Source of the DNA: Streptomyces sp. WMMC940
GTDB taxonomy: Bacteria > Actinomycetota > Actinomycetes > Streptomycetales > Streptomycetaceae
NCBI RefSeq assembly: GCF_027460265.1
Contig: NZ_JAPZBC010000001.1
Span: forward strand, 5,622,001-5,686,000
Length of the DNA stretch: 64,000 bases
Direction: 5' to 3'
The position numbers and the translations under genes are program-made. The notes beneath the pieces are model-generated. The model was given only the letters and a program-made list of their open reading frames with translations. It was not told the origin of the DNA and ran no database searches. Below, piece after piece: positions 45,052 to 53,409 of the stretch (its first letter is position 1; every line of letters begins with the position of its first letter).

Positions 45052-45840
45052 ATGGGTCACTGGTTTTACCGCAACATCGTGGAGCCCGGGAAGCTCCCGC
45101 TGCTCCTCGCGCTGGCCTCGTTCGTCCTGACCTTCCTGATCACCCGGACCGTCACCCGGATGATCCGGGCGGGCAAGGGGCCCTTCGGGAACGTCAAGGC
45201 GGGCGGACTCCACATCCACCACGTGGTGCCGGGCGTCGTGCTCACCGTGGTCGGCGGCTTCGGCTCGGTCGCCAGCAGCCAGCACACCGGCGCCGGCACC
45301 GTGGTGTTCGCCGTGGTCTTCGGCGTGGGCGCCGGGCTCGTCCTGGACGAGTTCGCGCTGATCCTCCACCTGGACGACGTCTACTGGACCGAGGACGGCC
45401 GCAAGAGCGTCGAAGTCGTCGTCCTCACCGCGTCCGTGCTGCTGCTCACCCTCGGCGGCTTCGCGCCGCTCGGCGTCAACGACCTCACCGCGGACGAACG
45501 CGACGACCGGCGGGCCTTCCTGCTCACCCTCGCCGTCAACTTCATGTTCGTCCTGATCACCCTCTTCAAGGGCAAGCTGCGCATGGCGGTCATCGGCACC
45601 CTGGTGCCGTTCGTCGCGATCATCGGGGCGCTGCGGCTGGCCAGACCCACCTCGCTCTGGGCCAGGCGCCTCTACCGGCACCGTCCGCGCTCCCGGGCCA
45701 GGGCGATGCTGCGCGCCTTCCGCCAGGACAGGCGCTGGAGCGGGCCGCGCCGCAAGCTCCAGGACCTGATCGGCGGCGCCCCGGACCGGCTGCCGGTGAC
45801 CGGAGCCACCGGATCCGGCCGGGACCGCGAACCGCGCTGA
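45052..45840 (+). CDS. Conserved actinobacterial membrane protein of unknown function
   Basis: 262 residues, with about five to six transmembrane segments. Distinctive conserved-looking polar motifs lie near the membrane: GGLHIHHVVPGVVLT (HxHH), DEFALILHLDDVYWTEDGRKSVE and LGVNDLTADERDD. The cluster of His and Asp residues suggests metal binding or catalysis within the membrane. The basic C-terminal tail (RPRSRARAMLRAFRQDRRW) overlaps the convergent gene by 169 bases. Starts: the ATG at 45052 has GGGAG 8 bases upstream; an ATG at 45025 is the alternative. Function not recognised. Confidence 0.75.
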   Translation: MGHWFYRNIVEPGKLPLLLALASFVLTFLITRTVTRMIRAGKGPFGNVKAGGLHIHHVVPGVVLTVVGGFGSVASSQHTGAGTVVFAVVFGVGAGLVLDEFALILHLDDVYWTEDGRKSVEVVVLTASVLLLTLGGFAPLGVNDLTADERDDRRAFLLTLAVNFMFVLITLFKGKLRMAVIGTLVPFVAIIGALRLARPTSLWARRLYRHRPRSRARAMLRAFRQDRRWSGPRRKLQDLIGGAPDRLPVTGATGSGRDREPR

Positions 45841-46478
45841 AAGCACGCCGTCACGGCGATCGCCACGAACACCCCGGCGATCGCCGCGAGGTGCTCCTTG
45901 CCGGCCAGATTGGGTTTCACCACCACTTCCACCACCATGGCGACGACCACCAGCCCCATCGTCAGCCGGGCCGCGTAGCGGGCGCACACGTACACGGCGA
46001 GGCCGACCACCGCGGCCGACGGCCCGGTGTCCACGACGTGGGCGTCCGAGGCGGGCAGCCCGAGCGGGTGGTCCGGCCCGAGCGCGACCCCGGCCCGGGC
46101 GTACAGGGTCCCGGCGAGCGTCGCCCCGTAGGCGACCGCCAGTGTGCGCGGCCGGCCCAGGCAGATCTCGGCGATGCCGAACACCAGGAGGATCTGTGCC
46201 AGCGCGCCCCACACCGGCAGGTCGAGCGCCGGGACGAACAGGGAGAGCGGAGTGCGCAGCAGAGCGAGCCAGAGCGGGTCCTCGGCGCGTACCGAGCCGA
46301 TGCTCTGCACCGGCTCGTAGCCCCAGGACCGGTTCTGCACGAGCTGGCAGAGGGCGGTGAGGCAGACCGCGGTGAGCGTGAGGGGGATCGCGCGCCACGT
46401 CCTCGCCACGAGGGCGCTGCGCACGGTCCGGTACAGCGGCCCCCACTCACGGCGCGCGAAAGCGCGCGCCCGGTTCAC
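45672..46478 (-). CDS. Rhomboid-like membrane protein
   Basis: A 268-residue membrane protein. LTAVCLTALCQLVQNRSWG, PALDLPVWGALAQILLVFGIAEICLGRPRTLAVAYGATLAGTL, TGPSAAVVGLAVYVCARY and AGKEHLAAIAGVFVAIAV form a rhomboid-like helix set. The GPSA segment and the His in KEHLAAIAG correspond to the Ser and His of rhomboid proteases, but the usual GxSG is GPSA, so activity is uncertain. The basic C-terminus overlaps the convergent gene by 169 bases. The GTG at 46478 lacks a clear ribosome site, so the start is provisional. Confidence 0.65.
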   Translation of the reverse strand: MNRARAFARREWGPLYRTVRSALVARTWRAIPLTLTAVCLTALCQLVQNRSWGYEPVQSIGSVRAEDPLWLALLRTPLSLFVPALDLPVWGALAQILLVFGIAEICLGRPRTLAVAYGATLAGTLYARAGVALGPDHPLGLPASDAHVVDTGPSAAVVGLAVYVCARYAARLTMGLVVVAMVVEVVVKPNLAGKEHLAAIAGVFVAIAVTACFQRGSRSRPDPVAPVTGSRSGAPPIRSWSLRRGPLQRLSWRKARSIALARERGRCR

Positions 46479-46939
46479 CGGCCGTCCGCGGAGGGAGCGC
46501 GGCGGGCCGCCGCGGGCGGGCGGCGGACGGTTCCGGTCCGCAGGGGACCGGCGGCCTCGTGGGCGAGCATGGAACGTGGCTCCCGGACTGGTCGGTACTC
46601 GGCATGGGCGCGGTACGACGACTCGTTCCACCACCGGCGGGCGGATCCCGGGACCGGACGGCGAGCACCACCCCCGGCGCCGTCGAGCGTCGCGCCGTGT
46701 GCCAAGACCCGCCGGAACGGCCGGAAGTTGACTCTGGCCGGAGTGATCCCGATCTCTCGCGGGTGGCCGGGGAGCGGGCGCGTCGGTGGCGGGTGCGTCG
46801 GTGGCCCGTGGCGGGTGTCCGGCGACTGGCAGGGTGGCGGGCGCGTGGGTGGCGGGACCGGCCGGTCGGTGCCCTGTGGGCGGCCGGGTGGGCCCGGTCG
46901 GTGGCTCGTCGTACTCGCGCGTCCCGGTGAGCCTCCCCG
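46479..46939. repeat. Spacer with G-rich degenerate tandem repeats
   Basis: Between the rhomboid-like gene and cobT. From about 46760 to 46905 the plus strand is a degenerate array of GCGTCGGTGGCGGGT-like units with many GGG runs (possible G-quadruplex). The remainder is GC-rich without a supported gene, though one minus frame stays open. Confidence 0.45.
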
Positions 46940-48070
46940 TCAGCGGGCCTCGCCGTCGCCGGCGGCCACGCTCTCGCTCCCCGCCTCGGCCGGGGTCGAG
47001 TCCCCGACGTCGCTCCCGCCGCCGGCCGGGCGCTCGGGCAGCTCCGCGGCCAGCGCGGCGGCCGCCTGGACGAGGGGAAGGGCGAGCAGGGCGCCGGTGC
47101 CCTCCCCGACCGTGACCCCGTGCTCCAGGAGCGGTTCCAGGGCCATCCGGTCGAGCGCCTTCGCCTGGGCCGGCTCCCCGCTGACCTGCCCCGCGAGCCA
47201 CCAGTCCGGCGCCCGGAAAGCCGCCCGCTGGGCGACGAGGGCGCACGCGGCCGACACGACCCCGTCCAGGATCACCGGCATCCGGCGGACCGCCGCCTGC
47301 AGCAGGAATCCGGTCGTCGCGGCCAGATCCGCGCCGCCCACGGCCGTCAGCAGGGCCAACTGGTCGCCCAGCACGGGCCGGGCCCGGCGCAGTGAGTCGC
47401 GGATCGCCGCACACTTGCGCATCCACGCCAGGTCGTCGATGCCCGCGCCGCCGCGGCCGGTGACGACGGAGGCGTCCGTACCGCACAGCGCGGCCACCAG
47501 GGCGGAGGCGGGCGTCGTACCGCCGACGCTGAGATCGCCCAGGACGACCAGGTCGGTGCCGGAGTCGGCCTCCTCGTCGGCGATCGCCACGCCGAGGCGT
47601 ACGGCCCGCTCGGCCTCCTCGGGGGTGAGCGCGTCCTCGACGTCGATCCGGCCGCTGCCACGCCGCACCCGGTGCCGGACGACGTCCTCCGGCAGCAGGT
47701 CGGGGTCGCAGTCCAGACCGGCGTCCACGACCCGCACCGGCACGTCCATCCGCCGGGCCAGCACCGCGACCGGGCTCGATCCGTCCAGCACCGAACGCAC
47801 CAGTTCGTGCGCCGAGCCCGCCGCACGGCCCGACACACCCAGCTCCGCCACCCCGTGGTCCCCGGCGAACAGCACCACCCGGGGCCGCTCGACGGCCCGA
47901 ACCGGCACGGCACCCTGCGCCGCCGACAGCCACTCACCCAGCTCGTCCAGCCGCCCGAGGGCGCCCGGCGGCACGGCCAGCCGCTCCCGGCGTTCCTCGG
48001 CATCGCGCCGCACACCGCTGTCGGGGCGCTCGATCAGATCGGAGAAGTCGTCGAGATTCAGCGAGCTCAT
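46940..48070 (-). CDS. cobT: Nicotinate-nucleotide-dimethylbenzimidazole phosphoribosyltransferase
   Basis: A 376-residue cytoplasmic enzyme making alpha-ribazole phosphate from dimethylbenzimidazole and nicotinate mononucleotide. VVLFAGDHGVAELGVS, VVDAGLDCD, LGDLSVGGTTPASALVAALCG, PVILDGVVSAACALVAQR and the catalytic Glu in HGVTVGEGTGALLALPLVQAA are the family motifs. The C-terminal 30 residues are Gly/Ser/Glu-rich. The ATG at 48070 starts MSSLNLDDFSDLIERPD, and cobS likewise starts with an SSLN motif. Confidence 0.95.
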   Translation of the reverse strand: MSSLNLDDFSDLIERPDSGVRRDAEERRERLAVPPGALGRLDELGEWLSAAQGAVPVRAVERPRVVLFAGDHGVAELGVSGRAAGSAHELVRSVLDGSSPVAVLARRMDVPVRVVDAGLDCDPDLLPEDVVRHRVRRGSGRIDVEDALTPEEAERAVRLGVAIADEEADSGTDLVVLGDLSVGGTTPASALVAALCGTDASVVTGRGGAGIDDLAWMRKCAAIRDSLRRARPVLGDQLALLTAVGGADLAATTGFLLQAAVRRMPVILDGVVSAACALVAQRAAFRAPDWWLAGQVSGEPAQAKALDRMALEPLLEHGVTVGEGTGALLALPLVQAAAALAAELPERPAGGGSDVGDSTPAEAGSESVAAGDGEAR

Positions 48071-48481
48071 TCGCCGAACAGTACCGGCCCGCGCCCGGTG
48101 TTCCGCCGTCGGGCCGCGTCGGGATCCCCGCGGCGGGAGCAGCGCCGAGGCGCGTCCCCGCGCCCGCGATCCGGGGCGCGGGAGGGGCCGCTGCGCCGGT
48201 CGCGCCCGGTTCACCGGTGGTGTGCCCCGCCTCGGCGGGGCACCCGGGCGGGGGCGTACGGGAAGCGCGGAACCGGCCTCGTCCCGCGGCCCCGACGACG
48301 GCGCGGGCCGGCCCGTGCGGGGGGCCGCCAGGGGAGCGACGCCGGGCCGGGAGCCGACGCCGGGTCCGGGAACCGTCGCCGGGCCTGGAACCAGTGTCGG
48401 GTCTGGAACCAGTGTCGGGTCTGGGACCGGCGTCGGCGGGCCGGGGTGGGGCCGCCACGGGACCGTCGAGACCTGCCGGGG
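48071..48481. repeat. Spacer with a decaying 18-bp tandem array
   Basis: Between cobT and cobU. Positions 48338-48431 hold five imperfect copies of an 18-21-base unit, the clearest being GTCGGGTCTGGAACCAGT at 48396-48413. No gene is supported. Confidence 0.55.
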
Positions 48482-49687
48482 TCACCGGAGCGGCAGCGCC
48501 TGCCCCGCCACCACCAGCAGCATGTGTTCGCACTCGGAGGCGAACGCGGCGTTTAGACGCCCCAGTTCGTCCCGGAAGCGGCGGCCCGACGCGGTCGCGG
48601 GGACGACGCCCGAGCCGACCTCGTTGGTGACGGCGACGACCGTGCGGCGCGTGGCGCGCAGGGCCTCGACGAGGGCGGCCGTGCGACGGCGCAGGGCCGC
48701 ACGGCCGACCGTCTCCCAGCGCTCGTCGTCCCAGGCGCCGACCTGGTCCATCGCGTCCGTCAGCCAGAGCGCCAGGCAGTCGATGAGCAGCGGAGGGCCG
48801 TTCTCGGACAGCAGCGGGACGAGGTCGCAGGTCTCCACGGTCCGCCAACTCCCCGGCCGGCGTTCACGGTGGGCCGCGACCCGCTCCGCCCACTCCGTGT
48901 CGTTGCCACGTGTCCCGCCCGTCGCCACGTACACGACGTCGGGGAACGACTCCAGCCGCCGCTCCGCCTCCAGCGACTTCCCTGACCGCGCCCCGCCGGT
49001 GACGAGGGTGCGCCGGGGCACATCCGGTACGTCCTGGTACTCGCCCACGTACAGCGTCGTCCCGTCCGGCACGGTACGGGTGCCCGCCGCCGCCAGCCGA
49101 CGGTCGAGCTCGGGGCCGGGCGGGACGTCGTGGTCGATGTGGACGGCGATGACATCGGTCGTCGGCCCGACCGCGCCCCGCGCCCGCAGTTTCGCCAGGC
49201 CGTCCGGCCGCCCCAGCACATCGGCGACGACCATGTCGTACGGGAGGGGATCGCCGTCCGTGACACCGGCCGGTGCCCCGCCGGGCGGCAGGTACAGCAG
49301 TCGCTCTCCGTCGGGTGAGGTGACCTCGTACCCCGTGCCCGGAGAGTCCAGCGGCACCGCCCGCACCCGGTGCCCGCTGATCAGCGTCAGCTCCTGGCCG
49401 TCCGGCACCCGCCCCGCCGACGGCAGCCCCGCGGGCAGCTCCACGGCGGGCCCGCTGTGCGGGTGCGACAGGAGCACCTGACGTACGCCCACGAGCGAAT
49501 GGCCCGCGCGCGCCGCCGCAAGCGCGGCACCGGGCGTCAGGTCGAGCAGCAGCGCGCTGTCCACGAGCAGGGCCGTCGCGGCGCGCGCCCGGTCGCCACG
49601 GGCGGCGGCGCAGCCCGCACAGGTGCAGTCGGGGCGGGGGAGTCCGGTGGGGGCTCCGGTGCCGAGCAGAGTCAGTTCCACGGTCAC
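48482..49687 (-). CDS. cobU: CobU (adenosylcobinamide kinase/GTP transferase) fused to a metallo-beta-lactamase-like domain
   Basis: 401 residues in two domains. Residues 1-220 have a metallo-beta-lactamase-like fold of the PhnP type: LTLLGTGAPTGLPRPDCTCAGC, a VRQVLLSHPHSGPAVEL segment and AVHIDHDVPPG. The usual H-x-H-x-D-H metal motif is degraded to HPHSGP. Residues 225-401 are CobU: RTLVTGGARSGKSLEAER (P-loop), LLIDCLALWLTDAM and VAVTNEVGSGVVP. CobU phosphorylates adenosylcobinamide and forms the GDP derivative used by CobS. The start is the GTG at 49687. Confidence 0.92.
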   Translation of the reverse strand: MTVELTLLGTGAPTGLPRPDCTCAGCAAARGDRARAATALLVDSALLLDLTPGAALAAARAGHSLVGVRQVLLSHPHSGPAVELPAGLPSAGRVPDGQELTLISGHRVRAVPLDSPGTGYEVTSPDGERLLYLPPGGAPAGVTDGDPLPYDMVVADVLGRPDGLAKLRARGAVGPTTDVIAVHIDHDVPPGPELDRRLAAAGTRTVPDGTTLYVGEYQDVPDVPRRTLVTGGARSGKSLEAERRLESFPDVVYVATGGTRGNDTEWAERVAAHRERRPGSWRTVETCDLVPLLSENGPPLLIDCLALWLTDAMDQVGAWDDERWETVGRAALRRRTAALVEALRATRRTVVAVTNEVGSGVVPATASGRRFRDELGRLNAAFASECEHMLLVVAGQALPLR

Positions 49688-49797
49688 GATCTTCCCGCGT
49701 CCCCGCGGCGGGTGCGCGCCCGGCTACGCTGCGGGCAGCAAGGTGATCGGCAAGGACGATCGGCACAGCGATCACGTGGTGGGACCAGGAGGCGCAC

Positions 49798-50004
49798 ATG
49801 GCATGGACGTGGCGGTTCGAGAAGTCCGACGGGACGGAGGTCCAGCCGGCCGTCGAGCCGGAGGAGTTCAGCACGCAGGGGGACGCCGAGTCCTGGATCG
49901 GTGAGGTCTGGCGCGATCTCCTGGAGGGCGGCGCCGACCACGTCTTCCTCTACGAGGACGGCAGTCGTGTCTACGGCCCCATGAGCCTGCACGCCGAGAG
50001 CTGA
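49798..50004 (+). CDS. Small conserved acidic protein
   Basis: 68 residues: MAWTWRFEKSDGTEVQP, then FSTQGDAESWIGEVWRDLLEGGADHVFLYEDGS. It is Trp- and acid-rich, with an alpha/beta look, and probably a compact soluble protein. An AGGAGG ribosome site precedes the ATG. I do not recognise a function; small proteins with this opening are typical of streptomycetes. Confidence 0.7.
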   Translation: MAWTWRFEKSDGTEVQPAVEPEEFSTQGDAESWIGEVWRDLLEGGADHVFLYEDGSRVYGPMSLHAES

Positions 50005-50060
50005 CCCCTCGCAGCCGCGGGTCCGCGGCGCCGCAGATGCGGCGCCGCGGACCCGCGGTT

Positions 50061-50234
50061 TCCTCGTTCCCGGCCGGGCTTCCGGCGGGTCTGCTTCCGG
50101 CGGGTCCGCGCTGCGGGGCTGTCTTGGGCGGGTCCGCCTTCGACGGGGCCTCGTTCCCGGCCGGGCTTCCGTCGGGCCTGTTTCGGGGGGGTCCGCGCTG
50201 CGGGGCTGTTTTCGGAGGCTCTGCTTCGATGCGT
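50061..50234. repeat. 87-bp direct repeat, two copies
   Basis: Copies at 50061-50147 and 50148-50234 share in-register identical cores CCTCGTTCCCGGCCGGGCTT (50061, 50148) and GTCCGCGCTGCGGGGCTGT (50103, 50190). They have diverged elsewhere. The region lies between the small acidic protein and the ABC gene. Confidence 0.65.
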
Positions 50235-50298
50235 CCGCGGTCCACGGCCGGGCTTCCGGCGGCCGCTTCCCACCGGCCCGCGTTCTGCGGCCTCGTCC

Positions 50299-50430
50299 CT
50301 GCGCCTCCAGGACGAGGGCGCGTCCCCCTCCCCGCGCGTCCAGGACGAGGGCGCGTCCCCGTCCCCGCGCCTCCAGGACGACGGTGCCTCCGTGTCCCCG
50401 CGCCTCCACAACGACGGTGCCCCCGCCGTC
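50299..50430. repeat. 33-bp tandem repeat, four copies
   Basis: Units at 50299-50331, 50332-50364, 50365-50397 and 50398-50430 follow CCGCGCCTCCAGGACGAGGG plus a C/T-rich tail. The array ends exactly at the ABC gene stop codon. The unit length is a multiple of three, and one minus frame would read an 11-residue repeat (APSSWRRGDGD), but no gene start supports translation. Confidence 0.75.
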
Positions 50431-52302
50431 TCACCGTGCCGCGGACAGGAACTGTGTGGCCGCGAGTTCCCCGTAGAGCGGGTCCTCCGCCACCAGTTCC
50501 GAGTGGGTGCCGATCGCACGGACGCGCCCCGCGTCCATCACCACGATCCGGTCGGCCAGCGTCACGGTGGAGAGCCGGTGGGCGACCACCAGGACCGTCA
50601 CCTCGCGGGCTGCCTCGGCGACGACGTCCCGGAGCGCCAGTTCGTTGACCGCGTCGAGCTGCGACGTCGCCTCGTCGAGGAGCAGCAGCCGGGGCCGCCG
50701 CAGCAGGGCGCGGGCTATCGCGACCCGCTGGCGCTCGCCGCCCGAGAGCTTCGAGCCGCGGTGCCCGACCACCGTTTCCAGCCCGTCGGGCAAGCGGTCA
50801 ACGAGTGCGTCCAGCCTCGCCCGGGCGAGGACGTCACGGATCTCGTCCTCCGTCGCGCCGGGCGCCGCGAAGACCAGGTTCTCCCTCAGGGTCCCGGCCA
50901 GCACCGGAGCGTCCTGCTCGACGTAGCCGATGGCTGCGCGCAGCGCGGGCAGGGACCAGTCCCGTACGTCCCTGCCGTCGACCAGTACCCGGCCGCCGGC
51001 CGGCTCGTAGAACCGCTCGACGAGGCCGAAGACCGTCGTCTTCCCCGCGCCCGAGGGGCCGACGAAGGCCGTCATCCCGGGGCCGGGCACGTCGAAGGTG
51101 ACGCCGTGGTGGACGTACGGCTGGCCGTCCCGGTACCGGAAGCTCACGTCCTCGAAGCGCACGGACGCCGCCCTGCCGGGGGCGTCCGGCCCCGCCTCCG
51201 GTGGCCGCGCCCCAGCCGGCCCCGCCGTCGCCACGGGACCGGCCGGCGCGTCCGTCCTCCCCGCCCCCGCCTGGCCCACCGATTCCGGTCCTGCCGGGTG
51301 CAGCTCCTCCGTCTCCAGCCGCTCCGCCTCCGCGATCCGGGCGACGGCCGCCGACCCCACCTGGTACTGGGATGCGGCCTCGACCAGCTCCGTGACCGGC
51401 TCGATCAGATAGAAGAGGTAGAGCAGGAACGCCATCAGCGTGGACACGGATATCGCCCCCGAGGCGACCCGCGCCCCACCGATCCCCAGCACCGCCAGGA
51501 ACGACACCTGCACGGCGAGCCCCACGGACGACGCCGCCACCGACTGCCACTTGGCCGTCCGCACGCCGTACCGCCACGCGCGCCTCGCCGCCGTCTCCAC
51601 GACGGCGGCCTCGCGCTCCTCCGCACCCGACGCCTTGACCGTACGGAACGCGCCGAACACCCGCTCCAGCACGGTGGAGATCTCCCCGACCGCCTCCTGC
51701 GACCGCTGGGTGGCCTGCGCGATCCTCGGCATCACCAGTGCGACGGCCCCGCCGATCAGGACGATCACCCCCACGGTGACACCGAGCAGCACGGCGTCCA
51801 GGACCGCCATCAGCACGAGCGTCGCGACGCAGGAGAGGGACCCGGTGACGGCCGAGACGATCGACTGGGTGGTGACGGCCCGCAGGAGGGTGGTGTCCGA
51901 GGTGACCCGGGACATCAGGTCGCCCGGTTGGGTGCGCTCCACTTCCGGAATCCGCAGCCTCAGCAAGCGGCCGATGAGCGTGCGGCGAGCGGCGAGCACG
52001 ACCGACTCGGCGGTGCGTTCCAGCACATAGGCGCCGAAAGCGTGGATCGCGGTGCCGAGGACCACCAGCGCGGTGAGCACCAGCAGAATCCCGTTGATCG
52101 ACTCGCCGGCGCCGAGCCGGTCCACCAGGGCCTTCGCAGCAAGCGGCTGGAGCAGTCCGCTCACGGCCCCGAGCAGCGCGAGGAGCGCCCCGAACGCGAC
52201 CGTCCAGCGGTGCGGCCGGAAATGGCGGTAGAGCGCCCGGAAGGTCTCCCGGGCGGGCAGACGGGGTGTGTCCGTCGTGGTCAGGTCCGATGCAGTGGTC
52301 AC
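50431..52302 (-). CDS. ABC transporter, fused membrane and ATPase domains
   Basis: A 623-residue half-transporter, exporter type. Six transmembrane helices span residues about 30-330 ([19 protein letters not shown] and so on). A 60-residue Ala/Pro/Gly linker leads to the nucleotide-binding domain: Walker [11 protein letters not shown]-loop [12 protein letters not shown], signature LSGGERQR, Walker [13 protein letters not shown] and switch His in VVAHRLSTV. It is most like MsbA/MDR-type exporters of drugs, lipids or peptides. Being a half-transporter, it would homodimerise. The GTG at 52302 starts the protein; a 16-bp repeat array lies 180-245 bases upstream. Confidence 0.93.
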   Translation of the reverse strand: MTTASDLTTTDTPRLPARETFRALYRHFRPHRWTVAFGALLALLGAVSGLLQPLAAKALVDRLGAGESINGILLVLTALVVLGTAIHAFGAYVLERTAESVVLAARRTLIGRLLRLRIPEVERTQPGDLMSRVTSDTTLLRAVTTQSIVSAVTGSLSCVATLVLMAVLDAVLLGVTVGVIVLIGGAVALVMPRIAQATQRSQEAVGEISTVLERVFGAFRTVKASGAEEREAAVVETAARRAWRYGVRTAKWQSVAASSVGLAVQVSFLAVLGIGGARVASGAISVSTLMAFLLYLFYLIEPVTELVEAASQYQVGSAAVARIAEAERLETEELHPAGPESVGQAGAGRTDAPAGPVATAGPAGARPPEAGPDAPGRAASVRFEDVSFRYRDGQPYVHHGVTFDVPGPGMTAFVGPSGAGKTTVFGLVERFYEPAGGRVLVDGRDVRDWSLPALRAAIGYVEQDAPVLAGTLRENLVFAAPGATEDEIRDVLARARLDALVDRLPDGLETVVGHRGSKLSGGERQRVAIARALLRRPRLLLLDEATSQLDAVNELALRDVVAEAAREVTVLVVAHRLSTVTLADRIVVMDAGRVRAIGTHSELVAEDPLYGELAATQFLSAAR

Positions 52303-52484
52303 ACGGAGACGGACGCACCGACGGCCCCGACGCCTGAGCGGGCGCCGACGTTCGTACGATCGGATGCCGCGGGCGCCGCCCCGTACGAGCCGGCCCGGGC
52401 GCCCGCCGGAGTCCGTCACCCGCCCTCGCTCGCGCAGTCACCCGCCCGGACCGCGGACCTGCGGCCAGCAGGGGGAGGACCTGT

Positions 52485-52548
52485 ACGGGCGCGAACCCGC
52501 ACGGGCGCGAACTCGCACGGGCGAGGACCCGCACGGGCGCGAACCCGC
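52485..52548. repeat. Four perfect-length 16-bp direct repeats
   Basis: Units at 52485-52500, 52501-52516, 52517-52532 and 52533-52548. Units 1 and 4 are identical (ACGGGCGCGAACCCGC), unit 2 differs at one base, unit 3 at two. They lie upstream of the ABC exporter and 7 bases beyond the 3' end of the methyltransferase gene. Confidence 0.8.
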
Positions 52549-52554
52549 GCGTCG

Positions 52555-53409
52555 CTACTGGCCGCGCACTCCGCAGAGATGCAGTAGCGCCGCCACCGAG
52601 CGGTACGGGTCCGTCCGGCCCGCGCGGTCCTCGGCCGTCAGCAGCCGGGTCAGCTCGTCCCCGGACGGCGGCTCAGCGTCGTCCGCCGCGGTGTCCGTGA
52701 AGACCCGCACCCCGTACCAGGCGTGCAGCGGCGCCGCGATCCCCGCCAGGGTCGCCGTCAGCGACGCCAGCCGGTCGCCGCGCACCTGGAGGCCGAGACG
52801 GTTGGTGTACGTGTCCGTGTCGAAGGCGGTCAGCGCCCCGTCCCAGTCCCCGGCCAGCCCGGCCCGCATCGCCAGCGCGTCCGCGTTCCGCACGAGCAGC
52901 GACAGCAGACCCCCCGGAGCGAGCATCCGCGCCAGACCCGCCAGCATCGCGTCCCGCTCCTCGACGTACATCAGCACGCCGTGGCACAGCACCACGTCGA
53001 AGGCACCGGGCAGGAAGTGCACGCCCGTGTCCCGGCCGTCGCCCTCGATCATCCGGAAGCGCTCCCGGATGCCCTCGGGCTCGTGGGCCAGGGCCTCACG
53101 CGCGACCTGCAGCATCCCGGCGTCGGACTCCAGACCGGTGACCTTGTGCCCGGCCCGCGCCAGACGCAGGGCCTGGGTGCCCTGGCCCATCCCGACATCG
53201 AGGACGCGCAGCCGCTGCCCGACGGGGAAGCGGGCGGCCAGCTGCTCGTCGAGCTGCCGGGCCACCAGCTCCTGCCGGACCGTGTTGCGCAGCCCGCCCA
53301 GGCCCTGCAGCCAGGCGGCGGCCCCGCTCGCGAAACCGGAGACGTCGCCTCTGCCGGGGGCGTCGGCTCTGTCTGAGACGTCGGACTTCGAGGAGACGTC
53401 CGCGCTCAG
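52555..53409 (-). CDS. SAM-dependent methyltransferase, likely CTG start
   Basis: 284 residues. Motif I VLDVGMGQGTQALRLARAGH, the acidic loop VTGLESD, motif IV VVLCHGVLMYVEERDAML and PGGLLSLLVRN make it a class I methyltransferase resembling tRNA-type CmoM or other small-molecule enzymes. The N-terminal 25 residues are Ser/Asp-rich. I find no in-frame ATG or GTG between 53595 and the conserved core. CTG at 53409 has GGAGAG upstream and overlaps the DUF3043 stop by 4 bases, so it is the best start. The function is not identified. Confidence 0.72.
   Translation of the reverse strand: MSADVSSKSDVSDRADAPGRGDVSGFASGAAAWLQGLGGLRNTVRQELVARQLDEQLAARFPVGQRLRVLDVGMGQGTQALRLARAGHKVTGLESDAGMLQVAREALAHEPEGIRERFRMIEGDGRDTGVHFLPGAFDVVLCHGVLMYVEERDAMLAGLARMLAPGGLLSLLVRNADALAMRAGLAGDWDGALTAFDTDTYTNRLGLQVRGDRLASLTATLAGIAAPLHAWYGVRVFTDTAADDAEPPSGDELTRLLTAEDRAGRTDPYRSVAALLHLCGVRGQ

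Noticed and set aside
48338..48431. CRISPR-like array
   Set aside because: Units are 18-21 bases, contiguous without unique spacers, and no cas genes occur nearby.
44984..49797. Cobalamin riboswitch near cobS, cobT or cobU
   Set aside because: I looked for the conserved B12-box in the leaders and did not see it.
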